From Candidatus Bandiella numerosa (lineage in GTDB: Bacteria; Pseudomonadota; Alphaproteobacteria; Rickettsiales; Midichloriaceae): a stretch of DNA of 64,000 nt. Both the position numbers and the translations under genes were made by a program. A model generated the notes under the pieces. It was not told the origin of the DNA. It searched no databases and saw only the letters and a program-made list of their open reading frames with translations. The stretch is taken from contig NZ_CP104164.1 of assembly GCF_029981845.1 (NCBI RefSeq), positions 744,001 to 808,000 on the forward strand, written 5' to 3'. Positions 32,643 through 41,630 of the stretch are shown here, one piece after another. Every line of letters starts with the position of its first letter. Positions within the stretch are counted from its first letter, which is position 1.

Positions 32643-33377
32643 ATGAACATTAATAAATTAAATTATAGGAAATTAATCAAGATTAATGGCGCAGATTCTG
32701 CTAAATTTCTTCAGAATATTCTATCTAATGACATTTATAAGATTCATGAAAAAAGCTTGCAGTACAGTCTATTGTTGACTCCTCAAGGAAAAATATTATA
32801 TGATTTTTTTATTTTTAAGTTATCACAAGATTTTTATCTGGACTGTAGCGCAACTTTTTTGGAGGATATAAAAAATAAACTTCAAATGTATAAATTACAT
32901 TCAGATGTTCAAATTGAAAATTCAGATATCAAGGTGTTTATATCCAATGAAGATTTAAATTCGCATTGCTACCTTGATCCAAGAAATTCGGCTCTAGGAT
33001 ATAGATTGTATGATTTTGGTCAATCTAAAGAATGTGTTACGACTACCGAAACAAATATATTTCAGATTTATGTTGATGATAGATTAAGATGTTTAGTGCC
33101 AGAATTTGGAGAAGATTTTATGCCAAGTGAATTTTTTCCACTTGATTTGGGAATGGATAAATTGAATTCCATTAGCTTTAACAAAGGGTGCTACGTTGGG
33201 CAGGAAGTAACAGCTAGAATGAATTACCGTGGAATAAGGAGGAAATATCTTGAATGTATTAACATAAATGATTACGAAATTAAGGAGAAGGATATCATTC
33301 AAAATGATAAAAAAGTTGGAACATTATTAAAAATATATGGTAATAACGCATTAGCACTATTGAGGGTGGCAGATTGA
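32643..33377 (+). CDS. ygfZ: tRNA-modifying/Fe-S assembly protein YgfZ (GcvT-like, folate-binding)
   Basis: A folate-dependent protein with GcvT fold that supports iron-sulphur cluster assembly (IBA57/YgfZ family). The signature KGCYVGQEVTARMNYRG, containing the conserved Cys of KGC-x-GQE, is near residues 180-196. The start INKLNYRKLIKINGADSAKF and FLQNILSNDI also fit. It is 244 aa, shorter than E. coli YgfZ (about 326) but in line with alphaproteobacterial forms. It is transcribed in the same direction as tsaD and lepA, 64 bp upstream of tsaD. Confidence 0.87.
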   Translation: MNINKLNYRKLIKINGADSAKFLQNILSNDIYKIHEKSLQYSLLLTPQGKILYDFFIFKLSQDFYLDCSATFLEDIKNKLQMYKLHSDVQIENSDIKVFISNEDLNSHCYLDPRNSALGYRLYDFGQSKECVTTTETNIFQIYVDDRLRCLVPEFGEDFMPSEFFPLDLGMDKLNSISFNKGCYVGQEVTARMNYRGIRRKYLECININDYEIKEKDIIQNDKKVGTLLKIYGNNALALLRVAD

Positions 33378-33441
33378 TAATATATGTTGAATAAAAGTAT
33401 GAATGATATAGTATTTCGCTAAAAATATATTTTAGTAACTA

Positions 33442-34467
33442 ATGATAATACTTGGAATTGAAACTAGCTGTGATGAAACTGCAGTTGCAATTTTAAATTC
33501 TGATAATCATATTCTTTCAAACAAACTAATTTCACAAATTGATATTCACAAAAAATTTTGGGGTGTAGTTCCAGAAATAGCAGCAAGAAGTCATGTAGAA
33601 TTTCTCCCTCATTTAGTGGAGGAGGCATTTGAAGAAGCTAAAATTAGTATAAAAGATATAGACGCAATCGCTACAACTGGAGGACCAGGTTTAATTGGTG
33701 GTGTTATGGTAGGAGTAATGTATGGCAAAACTCTTGCTTCATGTATGAATAAAAAGTTTATAGCTGTAAATCACCTAGAAGGACATGCATTAGTACCAAA
33801 AATGACAGAAAATATTGAATATCCATATTTGTTACTTTTAGTGTCAGGAGGGCATTGTCAGATAGTTATAATTGAGGAGCTTGGAAAGTATTCCATAATT
33901 AGTAGAACTATTGATGACGCAGCTGGAGAAGCGTTTGATAAGGTTGCAAAATTATTGAATATTGGTTATCCAGGCGGACCGATAGTTGAACAATATGCAA
34001 AGAAAGGAAACGAAAGAGCCTTTGAATTTCCAAAACCTATGTTAAAGAAAGCGGAATATAATTTTTCCTTTTCAGGGCTTAAAACTGCTGTAAGAAATCA
34101 AATTCACAAATTAGGGGAAATATCTGAGGAAGATAAAGCTGATGTTTGTGCTTCTTTTCAATATACGGTTTCAAAAATTATAAATTATAAAATCCTACAG
34201 GCTCTAAAATTATTTGGCTCTAAATTTCCAAACTCAAAAAATATTGTTATTTCTGGTGGTGTTGCTGCCAATCAGTATTTAAGGAATAAATTAGGTGAAA
34301 ATGTTAAAAATTTAGGCTATAAACTATTTTACCCACCAATTGATTTATGTACCGATAATGCAGTAATGATTGCCTATGCTGGAATGGAGAGGTTAAAAGC
34401 TGGATTTAGAAGTAATTTAGATTTTGAGCCAAAATCAAGATGGAATTTAGATGAAATTATATATTAA
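33442..34467 (+). CDS. tsaD: tRNA N6-adenosine threonylcarbamoyltransferase TsaD
   Basis: Transfers threonylcarbamoyl from TC-AMP to A37 of ANN-decoding tRNAs, with TsaB and TsaE. Family marks are MIILGIETSCDETAVAIL at the start, ATTGGPGLIGGVMVGVMYGK, the metal-binding HLEGHA, LLLLVSGGHCQIV, DDAAGEAFDKVAKLL, and YPPIDLCTDNAVMIAYAG near the end. At 341 aa it is complete. It ends two bases before lepA and is translated with it. Confidence 0.96.
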   Translation: MIILGIETSCDETAVAILNSDNHILSNKLISQIDIHKKFWGVVPEIAARSHVEFLPHLVEEAFEEAKISIKDIDAIATTGGPGLIGGVMVGVMYGKTLASCMNKKFIAVNHLEGHALVPKMTENIEYPYLLLLVSGGHCQIVIIEELGKYSIISRTIDDAAGEAFDKVAKLLNIGYPGGPIVEQYAKKGNERAFEFPKPMLKKAEYNFSFSGLKTAVRNQIHKLGEISEEDKADVCASFQYTVSKIINYKILQALKLFGSKFPNSKNIVISGGVAANQYLRNKLGENVKNLGYKLFYPPIDLCTDNAVMIAYAGMERLKAGFRSNLDFEPKSRWNLDEIIY

Positions 34468-34469
34468 AA

Positions 34470-36269
34470 ATGTCAAACTTAGATAACATAAGAAATTTTG
34501 CGATTATTGCTCACATTGATCACGGTAAGTCAACTCTTGCAGATAGGTTGATTGAAAAATGTGGTGATATACAAGAAAGAGAAATGTCTAGTCAAATTCT
34601 TGATTCAATGGATATTGAAAAGGAGAGGGGGATTACAATAAAAGCTCAAACCGTTAAATTAAGATATAAGTCAAAATCTGGAAAAGATTATATTCTAAAT
34701 TTGATTGATACCCCAGGTCATGTTGATTTTAGTTATGAAGTTGACAGGTCACTTGCAGCATGTGAGGGTTCTATTTTGGTAATTGATGCATCTCAAGGAG
34801 TTGAAGCTCAAACTCTTGCTAACACATATAAAGCAATAGATAATAATCATGAAATTATATTAGTTTTAAATAAGATTGATTTGCCAGCATCTGATCCTGA
34901 GAGAATAAAGAGTCAAATTGAAGATGTAATCGGTCTTGATACAAGTAGTGCAATTGAAATATCTGCCAAAACTGGAAAAGGAATAGACGATGTTTTAGAA
35001 GCCATTGTAAATATCCTACCACCGCCAAAAGGTGAAATTCAATCTCCGCTTAAAGCAATGCTTGTTGATAGTTGGTATGATAAATACTTGGGTGTCGTTA
35101 TACTTGTGAGGGTAATAGATGGAATCATTAAAAAAGGTATGACAATTAAAATGATGTCCACTGATGCTGAGCATATTATTGAAAGGGTAGGGGTATTTAA
35201 TCCAAAAAAAATAATTGTTGATGAATTATGTGCTGGAGATGTTGGCTTTATCACAGGTAGTATTAGGCAAGTGTCAGATTGTAACGTTGGTGATACAATT
35301 ATTGATGTAAAAAATCCCATACAGGATGCTTTACCAGGATTTAAGCCAAGTAAGCCTGTAATTTTTTGTGGCATTTATCCAACTGATGCAAGTAACTACC
35401 CAATATTGAGAGATAGTATTGCCAAACTGCAACTTAATGATTCTAGTTTGCAATATGAGCCCGATACATCAAAAGCACTAGGCTTTGGTTTTAGATGTGG
35501 ATTTCTTGGTATGTTGCATTTGGAGATAATTCAAGAGAGATTAGAAAGGGAATATGACCTTGATCTTGTTACAACTGCTCCAAGTGTAATATATAAATTA
35601 TACCTTCGTTCAGGAAAAATGATGGAGCTACATAACCCTGAAGATATGCCTGATCCTACCCATATTGAATATATGGAAGAACCGTGGGTAAAAGCAACAA
35701 TACTAGTTCCAGATGAGTATTTAGGCATTATTATAACTCTGTGCACTGATAAAAGAGGAAAACAAGAGGAATTAACGTATGTGGGAAATAGGGTAATGCT
35801 TATATACACATTACCACTTAATGAAATAGTTTTTGATTTTTATGAAAAGTTAAAATCTTGCTCTAAAGGCTATGCCAGTTGTGATTGGGAATTAGACACA
35901 TATCAAAGAGGTGATCTGGTTAAGGTGAATATATTAATCAATGGCTTGGTTGTGGATGCGTTAAGTTTGCTAATACACAAATCAAAAGCGGATACTAGAG
36001 GAAGAGAAATATGCGAACATTTAAAAGAATTAATACCTAGGCATTTGTTCGTAATTCCGATTCAGGCAGCAATTGGTGGAAAAATTATTGCAAGAGAAAC
36101 AATAAGCGCCTTAAGAAAAGATGTTACTGCTAAATGTTACGGTGGGGATGTTACGAGAAAACGGAAATTACTAGAGAAGCAAAAGAAGGGAAAGAAGCGT
36201 ATGAGATCAGTTGGTAATGTCAGTATACCACAAAGTGCGTTTATCTCAGTTCTAAAAGTAGGAAAATAA
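34470..36269 (+). CDS. lepA: Elongation factor 4 (LepA)
   Basis: Ribosome-binding GTPase of 599 aa. G1 AHIDHGKST, switch I ERGITIKAQTV, G3 DTPGHVDF, G4 NKIDLP. Typical LepA segments are DSWYDKYLGVVILVRVIDG, RCGFLGMLHLEIIQERLERE and the C-terminal KCYGGDVTRKRKLLEKQKKG, followed by KRMRSVGNVSIPQSAF. It is complete and normal. It lies immediately downstream of tsaD, and a decayed transposase follows. Confidence 0.97.
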   Translation: MSNLDNIRNFAIIAHIDHGKSTLADRLIEKCGDIQEREMSSQILDSMDIEKERGITIKAQTVKLRYKSKSGKDYILNLIDTPGHVDFSYEVDRSLAACEGSILVIDASQGVEAQTLANTYKAIDNNHEIILVLNKIDLPASDPERIKSQIEDVIGLDTSSAIEISAKTGKGIDDVLEAIVNILPPPKGEIQSPLKAMLVDSWYDKYLGVVILVRVIDGIIKKGMTIKMMSTDAEHIIERVGVFNPKKIIVDELCAGDVGFITGSIRQVSDCNVGDTIIDVKNPIQDALPGFKPSKPVIFCGIYPTDASNYPILRDSIAKLQLNDSSLQYEPDTSKALGFGFRCGFLGMLHLEIIQERLEREYDLDLVTTAPSVIYKLYLRSGKMMELHNPEDMPDPTHIEYMEEPWVKATILVPDEYLGIIITLCTDKRGKQEELTYVGNRVMLIYTLPLNEIVFDFYEKLKSCSKGYASCDWELDTYQRGDLVKVNILINGLVVDALSLLIHKSKADTRGREICEHLKELIPRHLFVIPIQAAIGGKIIARETISALRKDVTAKCYGGDVTRKRKLLEKQKKGKKRMRSVGNVSIPQSAFISVLKVGK

Positions 36270-36330
36270 TTTAACAATTTTTATTGATAATAACCTTGCG
36301 TGAAATGAACCCCTAAAACAAAAGTGAAAG

Positions 36331-36696
36331 TTAAGAAATTTTTATAAATATTCGCCAAAACTAAAGCAAGCTCATAGCTTTGCACTAAAACTCACGCATG
36401 TGTTCAATGCGCACGGAAGTAGAAAATCATCTATTGCTAAGATTAATAAATGGATATCAAAAATAGAGAAAAGAATATAACATGCTTTAACTAATTTATT
36501 GTGACCCCTAGGAAAATATAAAGCAGGGATAGTAAATTATTTTAAAAATAGAAAAAATAGTGATTTTGTTGAAGGATTAAACAACAAGATTAAAGTTGCT
36601 AAAAGAAGATGCAATTGCTTCTTTAAAGTTGAATCTCTATTCCAGAGATTATTCATAGATTTATGTGATTATAATGCTTTTAGAAGTGCCAACTAA
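36331..36696 (+). pseudogene. Remnant of an ISL3-family transposase
   Basis: The C-terminal part of an ISL3-type DDE transposase can be read in one frame with two internal stops: FYKYSPKLKQAHSFALKL, then a stretch ending WISKIEKRI-stop, a further stop, then YFKNRKNSDFVEGLNNKIKV and KRRCNCFFKVESLFQRLF up to a final stop at 36694-36696. The phrase FVEGLNNKIKVAKRRC is the conserved end with the catalytic Glu. The N-terminal two thirds are missing. The block begins right behind lepA and ends 138 bp before the RTX gene. I see no clear terminal inverted repeats. Confidence 0.82.
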
Positions 36697-36833
36697 AAAG
36701 TGAGAATAACTATTTATTTTACATTTTTTATATAAAAACACTTGAACAACTATAAGTAGAAATATATGCTTGATATAGTGTGTGAATGATAAAATTTTAA
36801 GCACATTGAAATTTTTATAATTTAGGAGAGAAT

Positions 36834-38351
36834 ATGACCGAAAATAATCAAAATAACGCCCCAGTTGCTGCGGATTTTATCCAATATGTAACGGAAGGGA
36901 TTGTTGACTTTACATCTTATGTAGGAGATAAAGAAGACAATTCTAGTCAATTAAAAGTTACTTTTGTAACTTTACCGGATAGTAAGGTAGGTGATTTAAT
37001 TGATAAAACTGACGGGAAAAATATAAAGACAAATTCGTTGTATCTGTTAGACAAAATAAAATATGTTGCGAAGACTGGTAAAAATGAGGAAGCAAGCTTT
37101 GATTACTATATTACAGATAGTGACAATTCAAAAAGTGATGAAAAAACTGTTACTATCAATCCAACATCTGACCAAAAGACGGACACAGGTAGTCAATTGA
37201 TTGGTACAGAAAATAACGACATATTAATTGCAGATAGTTATAAAGGATACCATATTTGGGGTGCAGGAGGTAATGACATCTTGGTTGGTAATGCTGGGGA
37301 GAATATATTTGTGATAGATAATGGTGGTACAAAAATTAATAAAACTGTAACAACCATCGTGAACTTTGAAGTATCTGAAGATAAAATAGATTTATCTCAA
37401 CTTACTTGTGTGCAAAGTATCAATGACATTAATATTGATTCTAAAAGCAATAATTCGCAAATTACATTTAAAAATACTGAATTTTATCCTCAAGAAATTC
37501 TAATAGAAAAAACAATACCCACAGGTATAGCAGAAAATTCTAAGGAAATATTTATTTTCAATAACAATCAAAACAAAATAGAGAATCAATGTGCCAATGG
37601 GTTTTTAAAAGATAATGGATTTTCAAAAGATAATGGGTTTTTAAAAGATATTGTTTCAAGTAAATATTCATGGCTTTCAGGTGGATATGTAGTAGGAATG
37701 CTTACTATGAAGCTAATTTCCTGTATTTGCAGTAGGCATGAAAAAGCTACAGATATGAATCTAAATATACCAAATTCAGATAGAAGTATTGCAACACAAC
37801 TTAGTAATTTGAATAAGTCATACTATAGTGACCATGTGCCTATTGGGATCACCTTTCAGAATGGAGGGGAAATAGAATTAATAGGCCTGAAAGATTCAAA
37901 TACTTATTTTAGATATGATGGAGTAATTTCGAAGACTTCATGGGTAGGTAAAAACGATGGGATATTATTTTATAACTACAACGATAATATAAAGTATGCT
38001 GATCATAAAAATATAGTTATGACAGAGTGGAGTGAAGATGCAAAAACAGATTTTGAAGTAGTGCTTGAAGTATTTGATACTAACAAGGATCAAATTTTCG
38101 ATGATAAGGATGATAAATTTAATGATTTTTATATATGGCAAGATAAAAATAGTAATGGTAACGTGGAAGATGGGGAACTAAGATCATTGAAAGACCTTGG
38201 AATCAAAGCTTTTAATTTTAATGACTCTAAAATTGCTAGTGATGAGCAACAAGAGCAAGGGATATTAAATGTTGCTACAATTGAATGGAATGACGGTAAG
38301 GTTACTAATGCTTATGATTTGGTGTTTACTGCTGAACAAATAGTAATATAG
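36834..38351 (+). CDS. RTX/EF-hand calcium-binding secreted protein
   Basis: A 505-aa protein in four parts. Residues 8-105 form a cadherin/Ig-like domain typical of bacterial secreted proteins (NNAPVAADFIQYVTEGIVDF, then ASFDYYITDSDNSKSDEKTV). Residues about 122-162 hold RTX-type repeats (LIGTENNDILIADSYKGYHI, WGAGGNDILVGNAGENIFVI). A middle part carries a triplicated 6-residue repeat and a hydrophobic stretch (WLSGGYVVGMLTMKL, about 283-300). A C-terminal EF-hand-like calcium site (FDTNKDQIFDDKDDKFNDFY, WQDKNSNGNVEDGELRSLKD) follows. No Sec signal is present; such proteins usually leave by type I secretion. A role in host interaction is likely but unproven. GGAGAG ribosome-binding site upstream. 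Confidence 0.78.
   Translation: MTENNQNNAPVAADFIQYVTEGIVDFTSYVGDKEDNSSQLKVTFVTLPDSKVGDLIDKTDGKNIKTNSLYLLDKIKYVAKTGKNEEASFDYYITDSDNSKSDEKTVTINPTSDQKTDTGSQLIGTENNDILIADSYKGYHIWGAGGNDILVGNAGENIFVIDNGGTKINKTVTTIVNFEVSEDKIDLSQLTCVQSINDINIDSKSNNSQITFKNTEFYPQEILIEKTIPTGIAENSKEIFIFNNNQNKIENQCANGFLKDNGFSKDNGFLKDIVSSKYSWLSGGYVVGMLTMKLISCICSRHEKATDMNLNIPNSDRSIATQLSNLNKSYYSDHVPIGITFQNGGEIELIGLKDSNTYFRYDGVISKTSWVGKNDGILFYNYNDNIKYADHKNIVMTEWSEDAKTDFEVVLEVFDTNKDQIFDDKDDKFNDFYIWQDKNSNGNVEDGELRSLKDLGIKAFNFNDSKIASDEQQEQGILNVATIEWNDGKVTNAYDLVFTAEQIVI
37596..37649 (+). repeat. Three tandem 18-bp units inside the RTX gene
   Basis: AATGGGTTTTTAAAAGAT occurs at 37596-37613 and again identically at 37632-37649, with a near copy AATGGATTTTCAAAAGAT between them. 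They encode NGFLKD, NGFSKD, NGFLKD. The frame is preserved, so copy-number change here would lengthen or shorten the linker between the RTX part and the hydrophobic stretch. Confidence 0.85.
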
Positions 38352-38368
38352 TTTTATTACCTATCTAA

Positions 38369-38404
38369 TTGGTGTTAGTTAAATGGTCTTTAAGCTAACA
38401 CCAA
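38369..38404. terminator. Hairpin between RTX gene and convergent rnd-like gene
   Basis: TTGGTGTTAG (38369-38378) and CTAACACCAA (38395-38404) form a perfect 10-bp stem with a 16-base loop, 18 bp after the stop of the RTX gene. Only a short T-run (ATTT) follows on the plus strand. The gene on the other side converges, so it may serve as a bidirectional terminator. Confidence 0.55.
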
Positions 38405-38459
38405 ATTTACCTTGTGTTTATTTTACACACTATAATTTAGCTTTGATTTTAGTATTTTT

Positions 38460-39083
38460 TTACGATTGATGAGAGAATATGTCGTGCTCCAGCCAACCCA
38501 ATAAATCAAGTTTTGTTTTTGTTGGCAAAAATTTAAAACATGCTTCCGCAATCTCCATTTTATTTTCTCTTAATAACAAAAGGCACATTTTATCATATAA
38601 TTGATGTAAATATTTTACATCTTGAGCTGCATAGTTCAATTGCTTCTTGTTAAGTGATAAAGCTCCCCAATCTGATGATTGTTGTTGCTTAGAAATTTTT
38701 ACGTCAAGTAACTCACTACAAAGCTCTAATAAGCTATGATGACAAGTATAAGTTCTGCATAGCTTTGATGCAATTTTTGTACAAAAAATATTGTCTATAT
38801 CAATCTCCAGGTATTTTTGAATAATTGCGACATCGAATCTGGCAAAATGAAAAATTTTGACTCTTGAGTTATCAGTAAGAAGCTTCTTTAAATTTGGGGC
38901 ACTGTAATTTCTGCTCTTAAAGTGCACTAAATGAATATCGTTTAATTCGTCAGCTATTTGTAATAAACACAATCTATCTCTATGATTGTTTAAGCCCATA
39001 GCCTCAGTATCAATCGCTAAATCACCTTTTAGGTTTAAGTTACCTGGAATATCATCAATATGATATTTATAATCATATTGCAT
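38460..39083 (-). CDS. Ribonuclease D-like 3'-5' exonuclease
   Basis: A DEDDy-type exonuclease of 207 aa. Exo I is LAIDTEAMGL (Asp and Glu), Exo II HFARFDVAII (Asp), Exo III YAAQDVKYLHQLYDKM (Tyr and Asp). It lacks the HRDC domains of full RNase D (about 370 aa), as is common for the short alphaproteobacterial ribonuclease D-like proteins. It probably trims tRNA or other RNA 3' ends. It is translated directly after rpmJ (2 bp between them). Confidence 0.86.
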   Translation of the reverse strand: MQYDYKYHIDDIPGNLNLKGDLAIDTEAMGLNNHRDRLCLLQIADELNDIHLVHFKSRNYSAPNLKKLLTDNSRVKIFHFARFDVAIIQKYLEIDIDNIFCTKIASKLCRTYTCHHSLLELCSELLDVKISKQQQSSDWGALSLNKKQLNYAAQDVKYLHQLYDKMCLLLLRENKMEIAEACFKFLPTKTKLDLLGWLEHDIFSHQS

Positions 39084-39085
39084 TG

Positions 39086-39211
39086 TTAGCCTTGCTTTGC
39101 TTTAAATTTAGGATTTTTCTTATTGATGACATATAATTTGCCTTTTCTTTTTATTAGTTTGCAATTTAAATCTCTTTTCTTAGCAGACTTTAATGATGAT
39201 AATACTTTCAT
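39086..39211 (-). CDS. rpmJ: 50S ribosomal protein L36
   Basis: A 41-aa ribosomal protein, read by translating the minus strand: MKVLSSLKSAKKRDLNCKLI, then a KRKGKLYVINKKNPKFKAKQ tail with a final Gly. This is the long (type B-like) L36 of Alphaproteobacteria, which keeps only part of the zinc ligands (one Cys here), as in the C-minus form. It is short and easy to miss. It starts the operon with the exonuclease gene. The 142-bp gap to lpxD must hold both divergent promoters. Confidence 0.9.
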   Translation of the reverse strand: MKVLSSLKSAKKRDLNCKLIKRKGKLYVINKKNPKFKAKQG

Positions 39212-39353
39212 TTTATTTGTTAGTTCTTCAATTGAAGATACATAAATAGTACTTTTTTAAAAAAAATACAAGCTTTTTATAGACAAAAATGGTTTCTAAA
39301 TATAGAAAATGAGTTTAAATTATAATTTAAACATTTTTTAAGCATTTTATATA

Positions 39354-40358
39354 ATGAGAGCAATAGTTTTTCACAAAAAAACTGGCCCTTTTTTATTAAA
39401 GGATTTGATAAGCGATATAGAGGGCATTCAAGAGGTAATAGGTGATAGTGAAATATTAATTTTCAATATTTCAACGCTTGATAATGCTTCTAAACAAGAT
39501 ATTACATTTTTTCACAATCCGAAATACATAGAAAGTCTGAAAAATACCAAAGCTGGGGCTTGCATTTTAAAACAAGAAGATAAAACCTATGCTCCGAATG
39601 GAACTGCATCGATTATAACAAAAAATCCGCAATTTGTTTTTGCAAAACTAATTGATAAATTTTACCCTAAAAATGTAAGGTCTCACGCCATTTCAAAATC
39701 AGCTTTCATTAAGCCATCTGCAACAATTGGCAAAAATTGCTGCATTAGTGAAGGAGTGGTAATTGGCGAAAATGCTAAGATTGGTGAAAATTCATATATT
39801 GGCCACAACACCATAATAGGTGATAATGTTATCATCGGAGAAAATACTAGTATTGAATCTAATGTAACAATAATTTTTGCAATAATTGGGAAGAATTGCT
39901 CTATATATAGTGGGGTTAGAATTGGGCAGGATGGATTTGGCTTTATTCCTGGTGGCCCAAAAATAAGACAAGTTGGTATAGTTGAAATAGGTGATAACGT
40001 TGAAATAGGAGCAAATAGTTGCATAGATAGAGGGACCTTAGAAAATACTATAATTAAAAATAATTGCAAAATTGATAATCTTGTTCAGATTGGTCATAAT
40101 GTTGTTATTGATGAGGGTACTATAATCGCAGCGCAAACTGGGATATCAGGTAGTACTAAAATTGGTAAAAGTGTTTTGATTGGAGGGCAGGTGGGTGTGG
40201 CTGGCCACTTAAATATAGCTGATAAAGTTATGATTGCAGGTAAGTCTGGAGTAGTAAATAATATCAAAGAAGGAGAAGTGATAGGAGGTTATCCGGCAAT
40301 TAAAATAAATAACTGGCATAGGCAGAATATCTTTTTAAAAAAACAAATAATGAAATAA
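39354..40358 (+). CDS. lpxD: UDP-3-O-(3-hydroxyacyl)glucosamine N-acyltransferase LpxD
   Basis: Third enzyme of lipid A synthesis. The N-terminal uridine-binding part (about 1-100) is followed by a left-handed beta-helix of hexapeptide repeats (IGKNCCISEGVVIGENAKIG, VKIG-type units). The catalytic region LVQIGHNVVI contains the active-site His. At 334 aa it is full length. It heads a seven-gene operon with gaps of 20 bp or less: lpxD-fabZ-lpxA-lpxI-ribB-cmk-rpsA. Confidence 0.93.
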   Translation: MRAIVFHKKTGPFLLKDLISDIEGIQEVIGDSEILIFNISTLDNASKQDITFFHNPKYIESLKNTKAGACILKQEDKTYAPNGTASIITKNPQFVFAKLIDKFYPKNVRSHAISKSAFIKPSATIGKNCCISEGVVIGENAKIGENSYIGHNTIIGDNVIIGENTSIESNVTIIFAIIGKNCSIYSGVRIGQDGFGFIPGGPKIRQVGIVEIGDNVEIGANSCIDRGTLENTIIKNNCKIDNLVQIGHNVVIDEGTIIAAQTGISGSTKIGKSVLIGGQVGVAGHLNIADKVMIAGKSGVVNNIKEGEVIGGYPAIKINNWHRQNIFLKKQIMK

Positions 40359-40362
40359 GAAT

Positions 40363-40815
40363 ATGAAAAGCGTATTGGACATTTCTGAAATAAAAAAAAT
40401 ACTACCACATAGATATCCATTCTTGTTATTAGATAAAGTGTTAGAATTGAATCTAAATAAAAACATTATTGCATTAAAGAATGTGACTATTAACGAAGAT
40501 TTTTTTAATGGACATTTTCCTCAAAAACCTGTTATGCCTGGAGTATTAATTATTGAAGCTATGGCGCAGGCAGCGGCAGTTTTTGCATCAAAAAGTGTGA
40601 ACGATAAAGATTTTAAGACTGAAAATCAAATAATATATTTTATGTCTATAGAAAAGGCTCACTTTAGAAAACCGGTGGTACCTGGTGATAGCTTGTATAT
40701 TTGTGTTGAGCAGGTTCAAGCACGAAGAAATGTTTGGAAAATGAGTGGTGAGGCTAAAGTTGATAATGTTAAGGTGGCAGATGCTATTTTTTCTGCGATG
40801 TTGGTAAAAGAGTAA
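40363..40815 (+). CDS. fabZ: 3-hydroxyacyl-ACP dehydratase FabZ
   Basis: Hot-dog-fold dehydratase of fatty-acid synthesis. IKKILPHRYPFLLLDKVLEL at the start, then NEDFFNGHFPQKPVMPGVLI with catalytic His51 and EAMAQ with catalytic Glu65, and FRKPVVPGDSL later. The 150-aa length is normal. It lies 4 bp after lpxD and 11 bp before lpxA, the conserved order in which FabZ and LpxA/LpxD compete for the same hydroxyacyl-ACP. Confidence 0.95.
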   Translation: MKSVLDISEIKKILPHRYPFLLLDKVLELNLNKNIIALKNVTINEDFFNGHFPQKPVMPGVLIIEAMAQAAAVFASKSVNDKDFKTENQIIYFMSIEKAHFRKPVVPGDSLYICVEQVQARRNVWKMSGEAKVDNVKVADAIFSAMLVKE

Positions 40816-40826
40816 AATAGATAGAT

Positions 40827-41630
40827 ATGATTCATAAAACTGCAATTATTCAAAAAGGTGCTCAAATTCATTCTGAAGCGATTATAGGTCCGTATTGCAC
40901 AATTGGAAGAAATGTTGAATTAGCTAAGGGTGTTAAGTTACATTCTCATGTTTGTATTGATGGATTTTCCTATATTGGAGAAAATACGGAGATATTTCCA
41001 TTTGCTTCCATTGGCTACCCTCCACAAGACTTAAAATATAATGGTGAAGAATCAAGGGTAATAATAGGAAAAAATAATATTATTAGAGAATATAGCACCA
41101 TAAATACAGGTACAAAACATGGAAATATGGAAACAGTTATAGGTGATAACTGTTTATTAATGATCAGCTCTCATATTGCGCATGATTGTGTTGTGGGGGA
41201 CAATGTTATTCTTGCCAATAATGCAACTCTTGGAGGGCATGTGATTTTGGGTAACAACGTTATAATTGGTGGACTTGCAGCAGTTCATCAATTTGTTAGA
41301 ATTGGGAAATTTGCAATTGTTGGTGGGGTAAGTGCTGTTGTTGAAAATGTTGCACCATTTGCAAGTGTCGCAGGTGATAGAGCTAAAATTGTTGGAATAA
41401 ACATAGTTGGAATGAAAAGACATAACTATTCCAAGGATGCTATAAATAGTATTAAGAACATTTTTAAGGTAATTTTTGGTAAAGATATAAATAAAGGATT
41501 TGACGAAAGGATTAAGATAATTAAAAACAATTACGACAACGACGAATCTAGAGAAATAGTTAAATTTTTAGAAGAAGATGGTAAAAGAGGTTTTTGTATG
41601 CCAAGCCATAAATGGGAATTAAATGATTAA
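40827..41630 (+). CDS. lpxA: UDP-N-acetylglucosamine O-acyltransferase LpxA
   Basis: First enzyme of lipid A synthesis, a trimer of left-handed beta-helices. The start is MIHKTAIIQKGAQIHSEAII. The catalytic stretch is SSHIAHDCVVGDNVILANNA with the general-base His near residue 119. It continues GGLAAVHQFVRIGKFAIVGG and a helical C-terminal part. The 267-aa length is normal. Its end overlaps the lpxI start by 8 bp. Confidence 0.95.
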   Translation: MIHKTAIIQKGAQIHSEAIIGPYCTIGRNVELAKGVKLHSHVCIDGFSYIGENTEIFPFASIGYPPQDLKYNGEESRVIIGKNNIIREYSTINTGTKHGNMETVIGDNCLLMISSHIAHDCVVGDNVILANNATLGGHVILGNNVIIGGLAAVHQFVRIGKFAIVGGVSAVVENVAPFASVAGDRAKIVGINIVGMKRHNYSKDAINSIKNIFKVIFGKDINKGFDERIKIIKNNYDNDESREIVKFLEEDGKRGFCMPSHKWELND

